A stretch of DNA of 48,021 bases from JAQGMO01 sp050954505 (GTDB lineage Bacteria > Pseudomonadota > Gammaproteobacteria > Burkholderiales > Burkholderiaceae_D), in NCBI GenBank assembly GCA_050954505.1, contig JBPBPY010000507.1:1-48021 (forward strand), given 5' to 3'. The translations under genes and the position numbers were made by a program. The notes beneath the pieces are model-generated. The model did not search any database and was not told the DNA's origin. It saw only the letters and a program-made list of their open reading frames with translations. How positions within the stretch are numbered: the stretch's first letter is position 1; the number at the start of each line of letters is the position of its first letter. Positions 40,631 through 48,021 of the stretch are shown piece after piece.

Positions 40631-41251
40631 ATGCATACCTTGCGCATCATTGTCATCAATGCCCACCCAGCCGAAGGCGAACCCGATGAAGCCACCCAGG
40701 CACAGGCCGAGCGCGGGCGCGCCTTGCGCATCGGCTTGCTGCGGGCTGGCTATGACATCATCGCCAGCCTGCCAGCGGACCTCCACCTGCCCGAGCGCAT
40801 CGCACAGCTGCAACCCGACATGATCATCATCGATGCCGAATCCGACGCCCGGGACATGCTGGAACATGTGGTGTTTGCCACCCGCGATGAACGCCGCGCC
40901 ATCGTGCTGTTTACCGACGACCAGGACCGCTCGAGCATGCAGGTGGCGATGAATGCCGGTGTGGCCGCCTATGTGGTGGCTGGCATGCAGACCGAGCGCA
41001 TCAAACCTGTGCTGGAAGTGGCAATGATGCGTTTCCAGGCCGACCAGAAATTACGCGCCGAACTCAGCCATACCAGGGAACAGCTGGCCGACCGCAAGAT
41101 CATCGATCGTGCCAAGGGCCTCTTGATGGCGCGTCACCAGCTCAGCGAACAAGACGCCTACCAAAAGCTGCGCAGCATCGCCATGAGCAAGAATCTCAAG
41201 CTCGTCGATGTGGCCCAGCGCTTGATCGATGTCGCGGATTTGCTGGCTTGA
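40631..41251 (+). CDS. nasT: ANTAR-domain antitermination regulator NasT
   Basis: The 206-aa regulator has a receiver-like N-terminal domain (LRIIVINAHPAEG, QPDMIIIDAESDARDM, AIVLFTDDQDRSSM) joined by a coiled coil (MMRFQADQKLRAELSHTREQ) to a C-terminal ANTAR RNA-binding domain (KIIDRAKGLLMARHQLSEQ, DAYQKLRSIAMSKNLKLVDV). NasT binds leader RNA to prevent early termination of nitrate assimilation transcripts. The nrtA leader directly downstream has the expected terminator. NasS, the usual nitrate-sensing partner, is not seen in the window. The start codon is supported by similarity; the upstream sequence is non-homologous. Confidence 0.93.
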   Translation: MHTLRIIVINAHPAEGEPDEATQAQAERGRALRIGLLRAGYDIIASLPADLHLPERIAQLQPDMIIIDAESDARDMLEHVVFATRDERRAIVLFTDDQDRSSMQVAMNAGVAAYVVAGMQTERIKPVLEVAMMRFQADQKLRAELSHTREQLADRKIIDRAKGLLMARHQLSEQDAYQKLRSIAMSKNLKLVDVAQRLIDVADLLA

Positions 41252-41327
41252 GCGCAATGGCCACCGAAGCGCTGCCTGGCAAAGCGCTGCCAGCGCAGAA
41301 GCAAATGGTGCAGTGGCCAAGTTGCGC

Positions 41328-41344
41328 TGCACAAAACAAGTGCG
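41328..41344 (+). promoter_or_regulatory. NtrC-like binding site upstream of nrtA
   Basis: TGCAC-N7-GTGC(G) matches the NtrC dyad TGCAC-N7-GTGCA with one end base changed. It lies about 105 bp upstream of the sigma-54 promoter, a typical enhancer distance. A second, shorter-spaced dyad (GCAC-N6-GTGCA) follows at about 41350-41364. Confidence 0.6.
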
Positions 41345-41446
41345 CCAGCGCACTGTGGCGTGCATCGGCACGCATGACCCGCTTTCCACGACACAGCTGT
41401 TCGAACGGCATCGGGTAAATTGGCCATGCACACGCCTGATTGCGCA

Positions 41447-41462
41447 TGGCACGTTGCTTGCA
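41447..41462 (+). promoter_or_regulatory. Sigma-54 promoter of the nrt operon
   Basis: TGGCAC (41447-41452), N5, TTGCA (41458-41462) is an exact match to the -24/-12 consensus TGGCAC-N5-TTGCW. Transcription would start near 41473, giving a leader of about 190 nt that includes the attenuator. Confidence 0.82.
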
Positions 41463-41501
41463 TGATGAAAAAGCGGTGCCAATGACGGTGCAGAAGGAAG
41501 C

Positions 41502-41585
41502 GCATTCCAGCCAAGGGTGGAATGCTGGACAAAGGCGTCCGAGCCAGGTGATCAATGATCGTGCTGGCCGGACGCCTTTTCTTTT
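41502..41585 (+). promoter_or_regulatory. Leader attenuator: hairpin followed by an intrinsic terminator (NasT target)
   Basis: A first hairpin has 8-bp arms 41502-41509 and 41518-41525. Five nt later a terminator follows: AAAGGCGTCCG (41531-41541) pairs with CGGACGCCTTT (41569-41579), extended by GCCAG/CTGGC, then TTTTCTTTT. It precedes the nrtA start by about 80 nt. ANTAR proteins act by stabilising hairpins that block such terminators. The canonical ANTAR hexaloop (A1, G4) was not clearly recognisable. Confidence 0.75.
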
Positions 41586-41663
41586 GGTAAGTTTCCTTGC
41601 GCACCCATGCCGGACAATGGGCATGGACGACCACCACCGAACCATTCGCTTGACGAGGAAACG

Positions 41664-42914
41664 ATGACACGCAAAGAAAACAAAACCAATCTGACACGTC
41701 GCACGATATTGAAGGCCGGCGCCGGTGCCACAGCAGCCAGCCTCGGTGGCCTGGCGACAGGCGGCGTCTGGGCCGCAGGCTCCGACAAACCGGAGAAAGA
41801 GGAAGTCCGCGTCGGATTCATTCCACTGACCGATTGCGCCTCGGTGGTCATGGCCTCGGTACTGGGATTCGACAAGAAGCATGGCATCAAGATCATTCCT
41901 TCCAAGGAGGCGTCGTGGGCCGGTGTGCGTGACAAGCTTGTCAATGGCGACCTCGATGCTGCCCATGTGCTGTATGGCCTGGTGTATGGCGTTCACGTCG
42001 GTGCAGGCGGCCCGAAAAAAGACATGGCCATCCTGATGAGTCTGAACAACAACGGCCAGGCAATCACCATTTCGAAAAAACTTGCCGACAAGGGCGCCGT
42101 CGATGGCGCCGGTCTGGCCAAACTGATGGCACGCGAAAAACGCGAATACACCTTTGCCCAGACTTTCCCCACCGGCACCCATGCCATGTGGCTGTATTAC
42201 TGGCTTGCTGCCAACGGCATCAACCCGATCAACGATGCCAAGGTCATCACCGTGCCGCCGCCGCAAATGGTTGCCAACATGCGGGTCGGAAACATGGACG
42301 GCTATTGCGTAGGCGAACCCTGGGGTGCGCGCGCCATTGTCGATGGCATCGGCATGACCGCCATCACCACCCAGGACATCTGGAAAGACCATCCTGAAAA
42401 AGTCCTGGGCACCACGTCGGAATGGGTCGCCAAGTATCCCAATACGGCACGGGCATTGACTGCCGCCGTGCTCGAAGCCAGCAAGTGGATCGATGCCTCG
42501 CTGTCGAACAAAAACAAGATGGCTGAAACCATTGCCGACAAATCGTATGTGAATACCTCGGCCGATGTCATCAACCAGCGCATTCTTGGCCGCTATACCA
42601 ATGGCATGGGCAAGAGCTGGGACGACCCCAACTACATGAAGTTCTACAACAACGGCCTGGTGAACTTTCCCTACCTGTCCGACGGCATGTGGTTCCTGAC
42701 CCAGCAAAAACGCTGGGGCCTGATCAAGGCCGATGTCGACTACCTGGCCGTGGCCAAATCGATCAACCGCATCGACCTCTACAAGGACGCTGCCACCCAG
42801 ACCAGGACGCCGGTACCCAAGGACCCGATGCGCAGCGCAAAACTGCTCGATGGCGTGGTCTGGGACGGCAAAAATCCGGCCGCCTATGCAGCCTCGTTCA
42901 AGGTGCGCGCCTGA
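41664..42914 (+). CDS. nrtA: Nitrate ABC transporter substrate-binding protein (NrtA type)
   Basis: The 416-aa periplasmic protein has a twin-arginine signal (NLTRRTILKAGAGATAASLG). The mature part matches the NrtA/SsuA-like nitrate and bicarbonate binding family: VRVGFIPLTDCASVVMA, SWAGVRDKLVNGDLDAAHVL, TGTHAMWLYYWLAANGI and VGNMDGYCVGEPWGARA. ATG 41664 follows GAGGAAACG. It is the first gene of nrtA-nrtB-nrtD, downstream of a sigma-54 promoter and attenuator, so expression should respond to nitrogen limitation and nitrate. Confidence 0.94.
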   Translation: MTRKENKTNLTRRTILKAGAGATAASLGGLATGGVWAAGSDKPEKEEVRVGFIPLTDCASVVMASVLGFDKKHGIKIIPSKEASWAGVRDKLVNGDLDAAHVLYGLVYGVHVGAGGPKKDMAILMSLNNNGQAITISKKLADKGAVDGAGLAKLMAREKREYTFAQTFPTGTHAMWLYYWLAANGINPINDAKVITVPPPQMVANMRVGNMDGYCVGEPWGARAIVDGIGMTAITTQDIWKDHPEKVLGTTSEWVAKYPNTARALTAAVLEASKWIDASLSNKNKMAETIADKSYVNTSADVINQRILGRYTNGMGKSWDDPNYMKFYNNGLVNFPYLSDGMWFLTQQKRWGLIKADVDYLAVAKSINRIDLYKDAATQTRTPVPKDPMRSAKLLDGVVWDGKNPAAYAASFKVRA

Positions 42915-42932
42915 GTGTCGGGCTGGCGGCAA

Positions 42933-42986
42933 CGGCTGTCAGCGGCTGTCAGCGGCCGTCAGTGGCTGTCAGTGGCTGTCAGTGGC
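42933..42986 (+). repeat. Five tandem 10-bp repeats between nrtA and nrtB
   Basis: The unit (C/T)GGC(T/C)GTCAG is repeated at 42933, 42943, 42953, 42963 and 42973, with a partial sixth copy. It begins 18 bp after the nrtA stop. The near-perfect period of 10 bp makes copy-number change likely. Confidence 0.85.
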
Positions 42987-43042
42987 AGAAAGAGAATGGC
43001 AGTGGGTGGCAGGGCGGTCAACGCAAACGAAAGGAAACCCTG

Positions 43043-44005
43043 ATGAGTATCGCGATGAACAAGGAAACCGGTCTGCTCGCCAATGCCGGCGAGAGCATGC
43101 CAGGGCCAGGCGCCGTGGCCACGGCGCAAGGGACCGCTGCCGGCTTGGCGCCGGTGCCGCCAAGCCAGGGCACTGCAGCGATGCCGCGTGCAACGGTCGC
43201 CGGCAGCGTCAGGCCGGCCCGTTCGCTGCGGCCTTTCCTGGCCTTCGTGGTGCCGCCACTGATCGGGCTGGCCGTCATGGTGCTGTTCTGGGAAATCGTC
43301 TCGGTACTCACCAAGGGCAGCATTCCGTCGCCAGCGCTGACATCGGTCGAAGCAGTGAAAATCTTTTCCGATCCGTTTTATCGCAAGGGACCGAATGACC
43401 AGGGCATAGGCTGGAACATCCTGGCCTCGCTGCTGCGGGTGGCATACGGCTTCGGCCTGGCTGCCGTGGTCGGCATTCCATTGGGCTTCGTCATTGGCCG
43501 CTTCAAGTTCATGTCCGCCATGTTCGGTCCCATCATCAGCATCCTCAAGCCGGTCTCGCCGCTGGCCTGGCTGCCGATCGGCCTGCTGGTATTCAAGTCT
43601 GCCAATCCTGCCTCGATCTGGGCCATCTTCATCTGTTCCATCTGGCCAATGATCATCAATACCGCTGTCGGCGTGCAGCGCGTGCCGCAGGACTACATGA
43701 ATGTCGCCAAGGTCCTCAACCTGTCGGAATGGAAGATCCTCACCAAGATCCTGTTTCCCTCGGTACTGCCCTACATGCTTACAGGCGTGCGGCTGTCGAT
43801 CGGCACCGCCTGGCTGGTGATCGTGGCGGCGGAAATGCTCACCGGCGGTGTCGGTATCGGTTTCTGGGTCTGGGACGAGTGGAACAATCTGAATGTCCCG
43901 CACATCATCATCGCCATCTTTGCCATCGGCCTGGTGGGTCTGATGCTTGAGCAGGGCCTGATGGCAATTGCCCGTGCGTTTACCTACGAAGATGTGAAAA
44001 GCTGA
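43043..44005 (+). CDS. nrtB: Nitrate ABC transporter permease
   Basis: The 320-aa inner-membrane permease has an unusual 55-residue Pro/Ala/Gly-rich N-terminus. About six membrane segments follow, with the binding-protein-dependent transport (BPD) motif region NVAKVLNLSEWKILTKILFP (EAA loop). VVGIPLGFVIGRFKFM and LPIGLLVFKSANPASIWAIF are typical of the NrtB/SsuC family. ATG 43043 follows AAGGAAACCCTG. It is co-transcribed with nrtA and nrtD. Confidence 0.94.
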   Translation: MSIAMNKETGLLANAGESMPGPGAVATAQGTAAGLAPVPPSQGTAAMPRATVAGSVRPARSLRPFLAFVVPPLIGLAVMVLFWEIVSVLTKGSIPSPALTSVEAVKIFSDPFYRKGPNDQGIGWNILASLLRVAYGFGLAAVVGIPLGFVIGRFKFMSAMFGPIISILKPVSPLAWLPIGLLVFKSANPASIWAIFICSIWPMIINTAVGVQRVPQDYMNVAKVLNLSEWKILTKILFPSVLPYMLTGVRLSIGTAWLVIVAAEMLTGGVGIGFWVWDEWNNLNVPHIIIAIFAIGLVGLMLEQGLMAIARAFTYEDVKS

Positions 44006-44010
44006 GGACC

Positions 44011-44829
44011 ATGACCATGCACTCGCCTGCAAACAACATCATCGAAATCCAGCATGCCGGCATGTCCTTCAACACCCGCAAGGGCGTGTTCCAGGCGCTT
44101 GTCGATGTCAATCTCACCGTTGCCAAAGGCGAGTTCATCACCTTGATCGGCCACTCGGGCTGTGGCAAGTCGACCCTGCTCAACCTGATCGCCGGTCTGC
44201 TCATGGCCACCGAAGGCGTGCTGCTGTGTGCCAACCGGGAAATTGCCGGCCCGTCGCCCGAGCGCGGCGTGGTGTTCCAGAATCACTCTCTGCTGCCCTG
44301 GCTGACCTGCAGCGAAAATGTCTATCTGGCCGTCGAGCGGGTTTTCGGCAGCACGGAAAACCGCACGCAGCTGCGTGAACGCACCCGCAGTGCGCTGGCC
44401 CTGGTCGGACTGACCCATGCCGAAGGCAAGCGCCCGAATGAAATTTCCGGCGGCATGAAACAGCGTGTGGGCATTGCCCGCGCCCTGTCGATGGAACCCA
44501 AGGTACTGTTGATGGACGAGCCATTCGGCGCCCTCGATGCACTCACGCGCGCCCATCTGCAGGACGAGCTGTTGAAGATGGTCGTCAAGACCGGCTCCAC
44601 CGTGGTCATGGTGACCCACGATGTCGATGAAGCGGTGCTGCTGTCGGACCGCATCGTCATGATGACCAATGGTCCCTCTGCCACCATCGGCGACATCCTC
44701 GATGTCGGCCTGGCGCGTCCACGCGAACGCGTGGCGCTGGCCGCCGACCCGCATTACATGGCGTGCCGTTCGGCGGTACTGGAATTCCTTTACCATCGGC
44801 AGGCGCATCCGGGCAAGGACGCGGCCTGA
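44011..44829 (+). CDS. nrtD: Nitrate ABC transporter ATP-binding protein
   Basis: The 272-aa ATPase shows the Walker A motif GHSGCGKSTLLNLIAG, Q-loop VVFQNHSLLPWLT, signature ISGGMKQRVGIARALSM, Walker B VLLMDEPFGALDA and the switch His in VMVTHDVDEAV. There is no C-terminal NrtA-like domain, so it is NrtD rather than NrtC. It starts 5 bp after the nrtB stop with GAGG upstream. It powers nitrate uptake with NrtA and NrtB. Confidence 0.95.
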   Translation: MTMHSPANNIIEIQHAGMSFNTRKGVFQALVDVNLTVAKGEFITLIGHSGCGKSTLLNLIAGLLMATEGVLLCANREIAGPSPERGVVFQNHSLLPWLTCSENVYLAVERVFGSTENRTQLRERTRSALALVGLTHAEGKRPNEISGGMKQRVGIARALSMEPKVLLMDEPFGALDALTRAHLQDELLKMVVKTGSTVVMVTHDVDEAVLLSDRIVMMTNGPSATIGDILDVGLARPRERVALAADPHYMACRSAVLEFLYHRQAHPGKDAA

Positions 44830-44941
44830 CCCGCAGGCGGGCACAGCGTCATTTTCCCGGACTGAAGACGCGGGCCCGGCGCGGTTTCCGGTGCCTGGGC
44901 TCGCCAGTGGTGTAATCTCTTGCCAAGATCAATAAACCGCA

Positions 44942-46039
44942 ATGGATACACCCGTGAGACCTTCCGACCATGCAGCGCACGATGTATTGCAGAACGCAGC
45001 GCCGGCTCTGGCGCAACACCCGAACGATGAACTCAACGCAGCGCCGGCACTGGCGCGGCAAACAAGCCGGCAAGCGCAAGCCGGTGCCGACGATGGCGCG
45101 TTTGCAGCCGCGCGTTTTATCAAGGAAATCGGGCGCGGCAAAAAGGGCGCTCGCAGCCTTGTGCGGGAAGATGCCCGGACTTTGTTTGCCGCCATGCTCG
45201 ATGGCCGCGTGTCCGACCTGGAGCTGGGCGGCCTGATGCTTGCCATGCGCATCAAGGGGGAATCGGTGGCAGAGATTGCCGGTTTTCTCGATGCTGCCGA
45301 AGCCTCCTTCGAGCTTTTGGCGTTGCCATCGGCGCGCCATGCACCGGTGGTCATTCCCTGTTACAACGGTTCGCGCCAGATGCCCAACCTGACGCCGCTG
45401 CTGGCCTTGCTGCTGGCGCGCCAGGGTGTGCCGGTCCTGATGCATGGCGTCACTAGCGACCCTGGCCGGGTCACCAGCGCAGAAATCCTCACTGCCATGG
45501 GCATTGGCGTGGCTGGCAGCCTGGCGCAGGCGCAACAAGGTTTTGCCAGTGGCCAGCCTGTTTTCCTGCCCATCGAAATCCTGGCGCCTAAACTCGCGCG
45601 TTTGCTGTCGATGCGGCGCATTCTTGGCGTGCGCAATTCAACCCACACGCTGGTGAAGATCATGCAGCCGTTTGCCGGGCCGGCGCTGCGGCTGTCGTCA
45701 TACACGCATCCCGAGTACCTGCAGATGCTGAGTGACTATTTCACCACTGCCGCACCGCATGGCCGTGGCGATGCTTTCCTCATGCGCGGCACCGAGGGAG
45801 AAACGGTTGCCAATGCCAGGCGTGCGCAACAGATCGAATGGTTCCATGCAGGCTCCCGCACCACGCTGGTGGAGCGCGCAGCGCCGGTCGACGAGCTGCC
45901 CGAGCTGCCGGCAGCCAGCGATGCGGCCACCACTGCAGCATGGATCGCTGCGGCGTTGCGCGGCGAGGTCGCCGTGCCGGTACCGATCGGCGACCAGGTT
46001 GCCGCATGCATCGAGGTGGCGGCAAAACTGGCTGTGTGA
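44942..46039 (+). CDS. ybiB: YbiB family protein (TrpD-like, DNA-binding)
   Basis: The 365-aa protein belongs to the TrpD2/YbiB branch of nucleoside phosphorylase-fold proteins, which bind nucleic acid rather than anthranilate. Features are AARFIKEIGRGKKGARSL and the GGLMLAMRIKGESVAEIAGF segment (helical domain), YNGSRQMPNLTPLLALLLAR, VPVLMHGVTSDPGRVTSAE, LGVRNSTHTLVKIMQPF and SYTHPEYLQML. E. coli YbiB is LexA-regulated; in betaproteobacteria the gene often sits beside nitrate assimilation genes. It follows nrtD by 112 bp and may be part of the same unit. The first 50 residues contain a 36-nt imperfect duplication (AAPALAQ/AAPALAR). Confidence 0.87.
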   Translation: MDTPVRPSDHAAHDVLQNAAPALAQHPNDELNAAPALARQTSRQAQAGADDGAFAAARFIKEIGRGKKGARSLVREDARTLFAAMLDGRVSDLELGGLMLAMRIKGESVAEIAGFLDAAEASFELLALPSARHAPVVIPCYNGSRQMPNLTPLLALLLARQGVPVLMHGVTSDPGRVTSAEILTAMGIGVAGSLAQAQQGFASGQPVFLPIEILAPKLARLLSMRRILGVRNSTHTLVKIMQPFAGPALRLSSYTHPEYLQMLSDYFTTAAPHGRGDAFLMRGTEGETVANARRAQQIEWFHAGSRTTLVERAAPVDELPELPAASDAATTAAWIAAALRGEVAVPVPIGDQVAACIEVAAKLAV

Positions 46040-46046
46040 CGCCCCT

Positions 46047-47129
46047 TCAGACCGCGCCCGGCAACACCGGTTTGCCGGCGCGTTTTTGCGCACGCCAGCC
46101 CAGCACCACGTCAGCCACCTGTTCCGGCGTGATGCTGACCATGCAGCTGCAGCATGCCGCGTCGTTGCAGCCGTTGCACGGCTGCTCTTGCGCCAGCGAG
46201 GTGGCCCGCGCACCCAGCGCACCCCAGCGGCCGGGGTCGATGGGCCGAACCGGTGGAAACAGGCCCAGCGTTGCCCGGCCTAGAGCCGCCGACAGATGCA
46301 TGGGGCCGGTGCCGCTGGCGACCAGGCCATCGGCCAGGTTGATGAAGGCGGCCAGCTCGCCAAGGTCGAAACGGCCGCAGACATCCATCACATTGGGCAT
46401 GGCCAGGAGCTCTTGCGCATCTTCTGCCAGCCCGGCACCCTCGGCCTTGCTGCCGGTGACCCAGATGCGCACGTCGGCATGCCGCTGCAGCAGGCGTGCC
46501 AGCTCGGTGTAGTGCGCCAGCGGCCATTCGCGCCCGTTGCCATTCGATTTCGGATGCAGCACCAGATTGAAGTCACCCGTGTCGATGCCCGGTTCGCGCT
46601 GGTAGAGCGGCGCGCGCAAGCTGTAGAGCGGTACGATGTCTTCCAGCGCCGGCATGTGCTTGATGCCCAGTGGGCGCAGCAAGGCAAAGTTCAGCTGGGC
46701 TTCATGCAGGTTCGATTTCACGCGCGAGAAATGCGCCAGCCGGTTTGCATACAGCCAGTGGTACCAGCGATGGCTGGTGCCCACGCGCTGCGGAATGCGC
46801 GCGGCCTTGGCCGCCTTGGCCAGGTGCTTGTCGGGTTTGGAAAAGATGATGACATCGAATCCGGCCCGTGCGAAATAGGCGACCGGGTCATCGAGCGTCT
46901 CGACTTCGATGACTTCATCGACTGCCGTACAGCAGCGCACCACAGGTGCTGCATAGCCGCGGCACAAAAAGGAAATCCGGAAGCCGGGAAAACGCTGTTT
47001 CAGATAACCCGCCAGCGGCAGGGTCAGCACCACGTCGCCGATATTGTCGGTACGGCAGATCAGAACGCGTGCCCTGGCAATGGCGGCGCGGCTTTGCTGC
47101 GCGTGCGATGGACTTGCGGATGTCGTCAT
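46047..47129 (-). CDS. Glycosyltransferase family 9 protein (heptosyltransferase-like)
   Basis: The 360-aa protein has the GT9 layout: RVLICRTDNIGDVVLTLPL at the start (IGD motif), RVGTSHRWYHWLYANR in the middle and VLHPKSNGNGREWPL plus GLVASGTGPMHLSAALGR (nucleotide-sugar binding) at the end. It probably adds a sugar to the LPS core. ATG 47129 overlaps the stop of the upstream GT2 gene (ATGA), showing translational coupling. A Cys-rich segment CNGCNDAACCSC before the C-terminus is unusual for the family. Confidence 0.9.
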   Translation of the reverse strand: MTTSASPSHAQQSRAAIARARVLICRTDNIGDVVLTLPLAGYLKQRFPGFRISFLCRGYAAPVVRCCTAVDEVIEVETLDDPVAYFARAGFDVIIFSKPDKHLAKAAKAARIPQRVGTSHRWYHWLYANRLAHFSRVKSNLHEAQLNFALLRPLGIKHMPALEDIVPLYSLRAPLYQREPGIDTGDFNLVLHPKSNGNGREWPLAHYTELARLLQRHADVRIWVTGSKAEGAGLAEDAQELLAMPNVMDVCGRFDLGELAAFINLADGLVASGTGPMHLSAALGRATLGLFPPVRPIDPGRWGALGARATSLAQEQPCNGCNDAACCSCMVSITPEQVADVVLGWRAQKRAGKPVLPGAV

Positions 47130-47911
47130 GATGCCTGCCGTTCCGCTTCGCACAGCAGCATGAGCTTGAAATATTTGTGATAGGTGCTTTCCGCAGACGA
47201 GATCGATACCATCAAACCGGCAGCGCCGTCGAGAAAGCCGCGCTTGAAGACATACGAGCGGATGAAGGCCGCCAGCGAATGGGCCAGTGCGGTCGCGTAG
47301 CCGCTGCGCTTGCCGGCATGGAAAGCCTGGCGTGCGCCGAGCGTGGAATACTGGTCCAGCTTGCGCAGCACGGTTTCATCATCGCGGTAGCTGTAATGGA
47401 TCATGGGGGTACGCAGCTTGCCGACCCGGGCATCGTTTTCGGCGCTGGCAGGCTTGCCATCGACGACCACGCTTTCATGCACCAGGTCGCTGGAAAAGCG
47501 GGCGCTGCCGCGCTTGAACAAACGCACGATGTAATCGGGATGCCAGCCTGCATGATGAACAAAACGGCCGCAGAAGCTCGACAGCCGGGGCAGGGCATAG
47601 GCAGTGTGGGTGCCACTATCCATGGCTGCAACGATTTCCTCGCGCAAGGTCTCGGGAATACGCTCATCGGCGTCGAGCGACAGGATCCAGTCGCCGGTGG
47701 CGGCATCGAGCGCGCGGTTTTTCTGCATGCCGAAGCCGGGCCAGTCCGCTGTTTCGATCACGGTCGCGCCGGCTGCGCGGGCAATTGCGACGGTGGCATC
47801 GGTGCTGCCCGAATCCACTATAATCCACTGGCTTGCAAACGCGACACTGTCCAGGCAGGCCTGCAGATTGCCTGCTTCGTTCTTCGTGATGATGATGACC
47901 GATAGTTTCAT
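47126..47911 (-). CDS. Glycosyltransferase family 2 protein (WaaE/KdtX-like)
   Basis: The 261-aa GT-A enzyme shows MKLSVIIITKNEAGNLQACL, WIIVDSGSTDATVAIA, WILSLDADERIPETL (DxD-type motif) and the C-terminal MIHYSYRDDETVLRKLDQYS, features of the WaaE/LgtF LPS-core beta-glucosyltransferases. It is co-transcribed with the following GT9 gene (4-bp overlap). ATG 47911 is chosen because the family starts with MKLSVII. Confidence 0.92.
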   Translation of the reverse strand: MKLSVIIITKNEAGNLQACLDSVAFASQWIIVDSGSTDATVAIARAAGATVIETADWPGFGMQKNRALDAATGDWILSLDADERIPETLREEIVAAMDSGTHTAYALPRLSSFCGRFVHHAGWHPDYIVRLFKRGSARFSSDLVHESVVVDGKPASAENDARVGKLRTPMIHYSYRDDETVLRKLDQYSTLGARQAFHAGKRSGYATALAHSLAAFIRSYVFKRGFLDGAAGLMVSISSAESTYHKYFKLMLLCEAERQAS

Positions 47912-48021
47912 GTACCCGCAATTCCTATTCTTGCCCATGCCGCAGTCCGGCGCCGGGAATCGTTTAATCAGGTTGGCATTTTATCGGGAAACCCCGCATT
48001 ATTGACCACTTGGCTTGCAAA
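47912..48021 (-). other. Upstream region of the glycosyltransferase pair
   Basis: The last 110 bp carry no gene. On the minus strand a GATAAAAT stretch with an upstream GGGTTTCCC dyad could form the promoter of the GT2/GT9 pair, but the window ends before it can be judged. Confidence 0.35.

Noticed and set aside
41196..42932. 578-aa minus-strand frame over nrtA
   Set aside because: nrtA on the plus strand is certain from homology, Tat signal and ribosome-binding site, and the antisense frame has no motif.
42933..42986. CRISPR-like array
   Set aside because: The units are contiguous 10-mers without spacers, so this is a simple tandem repeat. No CRISPR array was seen anywhere in the window.

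Overview
The window looks like a chromosomal segment of a high-GC betaproteobacterium, most likely of the Burkholderiales (Oxalobacteraceae / Herbaspirillum-like). This rests on the protein types and local gene order: an intracellular PHA depolymerase, nasT-nrtABD-ybiB, miaA-mutL, tsaE-amiC, plsY-tsaD, and a PEP-CTERM protein. The genus is inferred, not proven. Most of the window is ordinary core genome.

Layout. 1-8.2 kb: end of an alpha-2-macroglobulin gene, pbpC, a small hypothetical gene, a cupin, a GST, phaZ, a PEP-CTERM protein and an M20-type amidase. 8.4-10.5 kb: a 656-aa protein of unknown family. 10.5-14.7 kb: a three-gene membrane dehydrogenase (triheme cytochrome c, GMC flavoprotein, Tat-type small subunit). 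15-16.5 kb: a hydratase and a hemerythrin. 16.8-21.9 kb: a lower-GC accessory block with three proteins that have eukaryotic-like domains (RyR-like, F-box-like, WW), a decayed IS6-family transposase and a small integrase relic next to tRNA-Met. 22-33.5 kb: miaA, mutL, dedA, amiC, tsaE, queG, a FixJ/DctR-type two-component pair and xerD. 33.9-36.4 kb: a small Lys-rich protein and a second large unknown protein with a probable frameshift. 36.4-40.2 kb: a nuclease/phosphatase-fold protein, ybaK, plsY and tsaD. 40.6-46 kb: nitrate uptake (nasT, nrtA, nrtB, nrtD) and ybiB. 46-47.9 kb: two glycosyltransferases of an LPS-type locus.

Main observation. Promoter elements of the HrpL (ECF sigma) 'hrp box' type, GGAAC[C/T]-N15/16-nCACnnA, lie just upstream of unrelated proteins that otherwise have no assigned function. 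They are GGAACC-N15-GCACTCA before the 656-aa gene, GGAACT-N15-TCACTAA before the F-box-like gene, and GGAACC-N15-TCACTCA before the WW gene. A near match, GGAACC-N16-CGACTTA, precedes the 695-aa gene, and a weak one precedes the RyR-like gene. The N-termini of these proteins are Ser/Pro/Gln-rich and have no acidic residue in the first 12, as in many type III secreted effectors. I infer a scattered set of type III effector candidates, three of them in a tRNA-associated island. No secretion apparatus or hrpL gene is in the window, so this prediction depends on the rest of the genome.

A second regulatory observation is in the nitrate locus. An NtrC-like site, a consensus sigma-54 promoter and a strong intrinsic terminator lie in that order between nasT and nrtA. 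This fits transcriptional activation by NtrC combined with antitermination by the ANTAR protein NasT.
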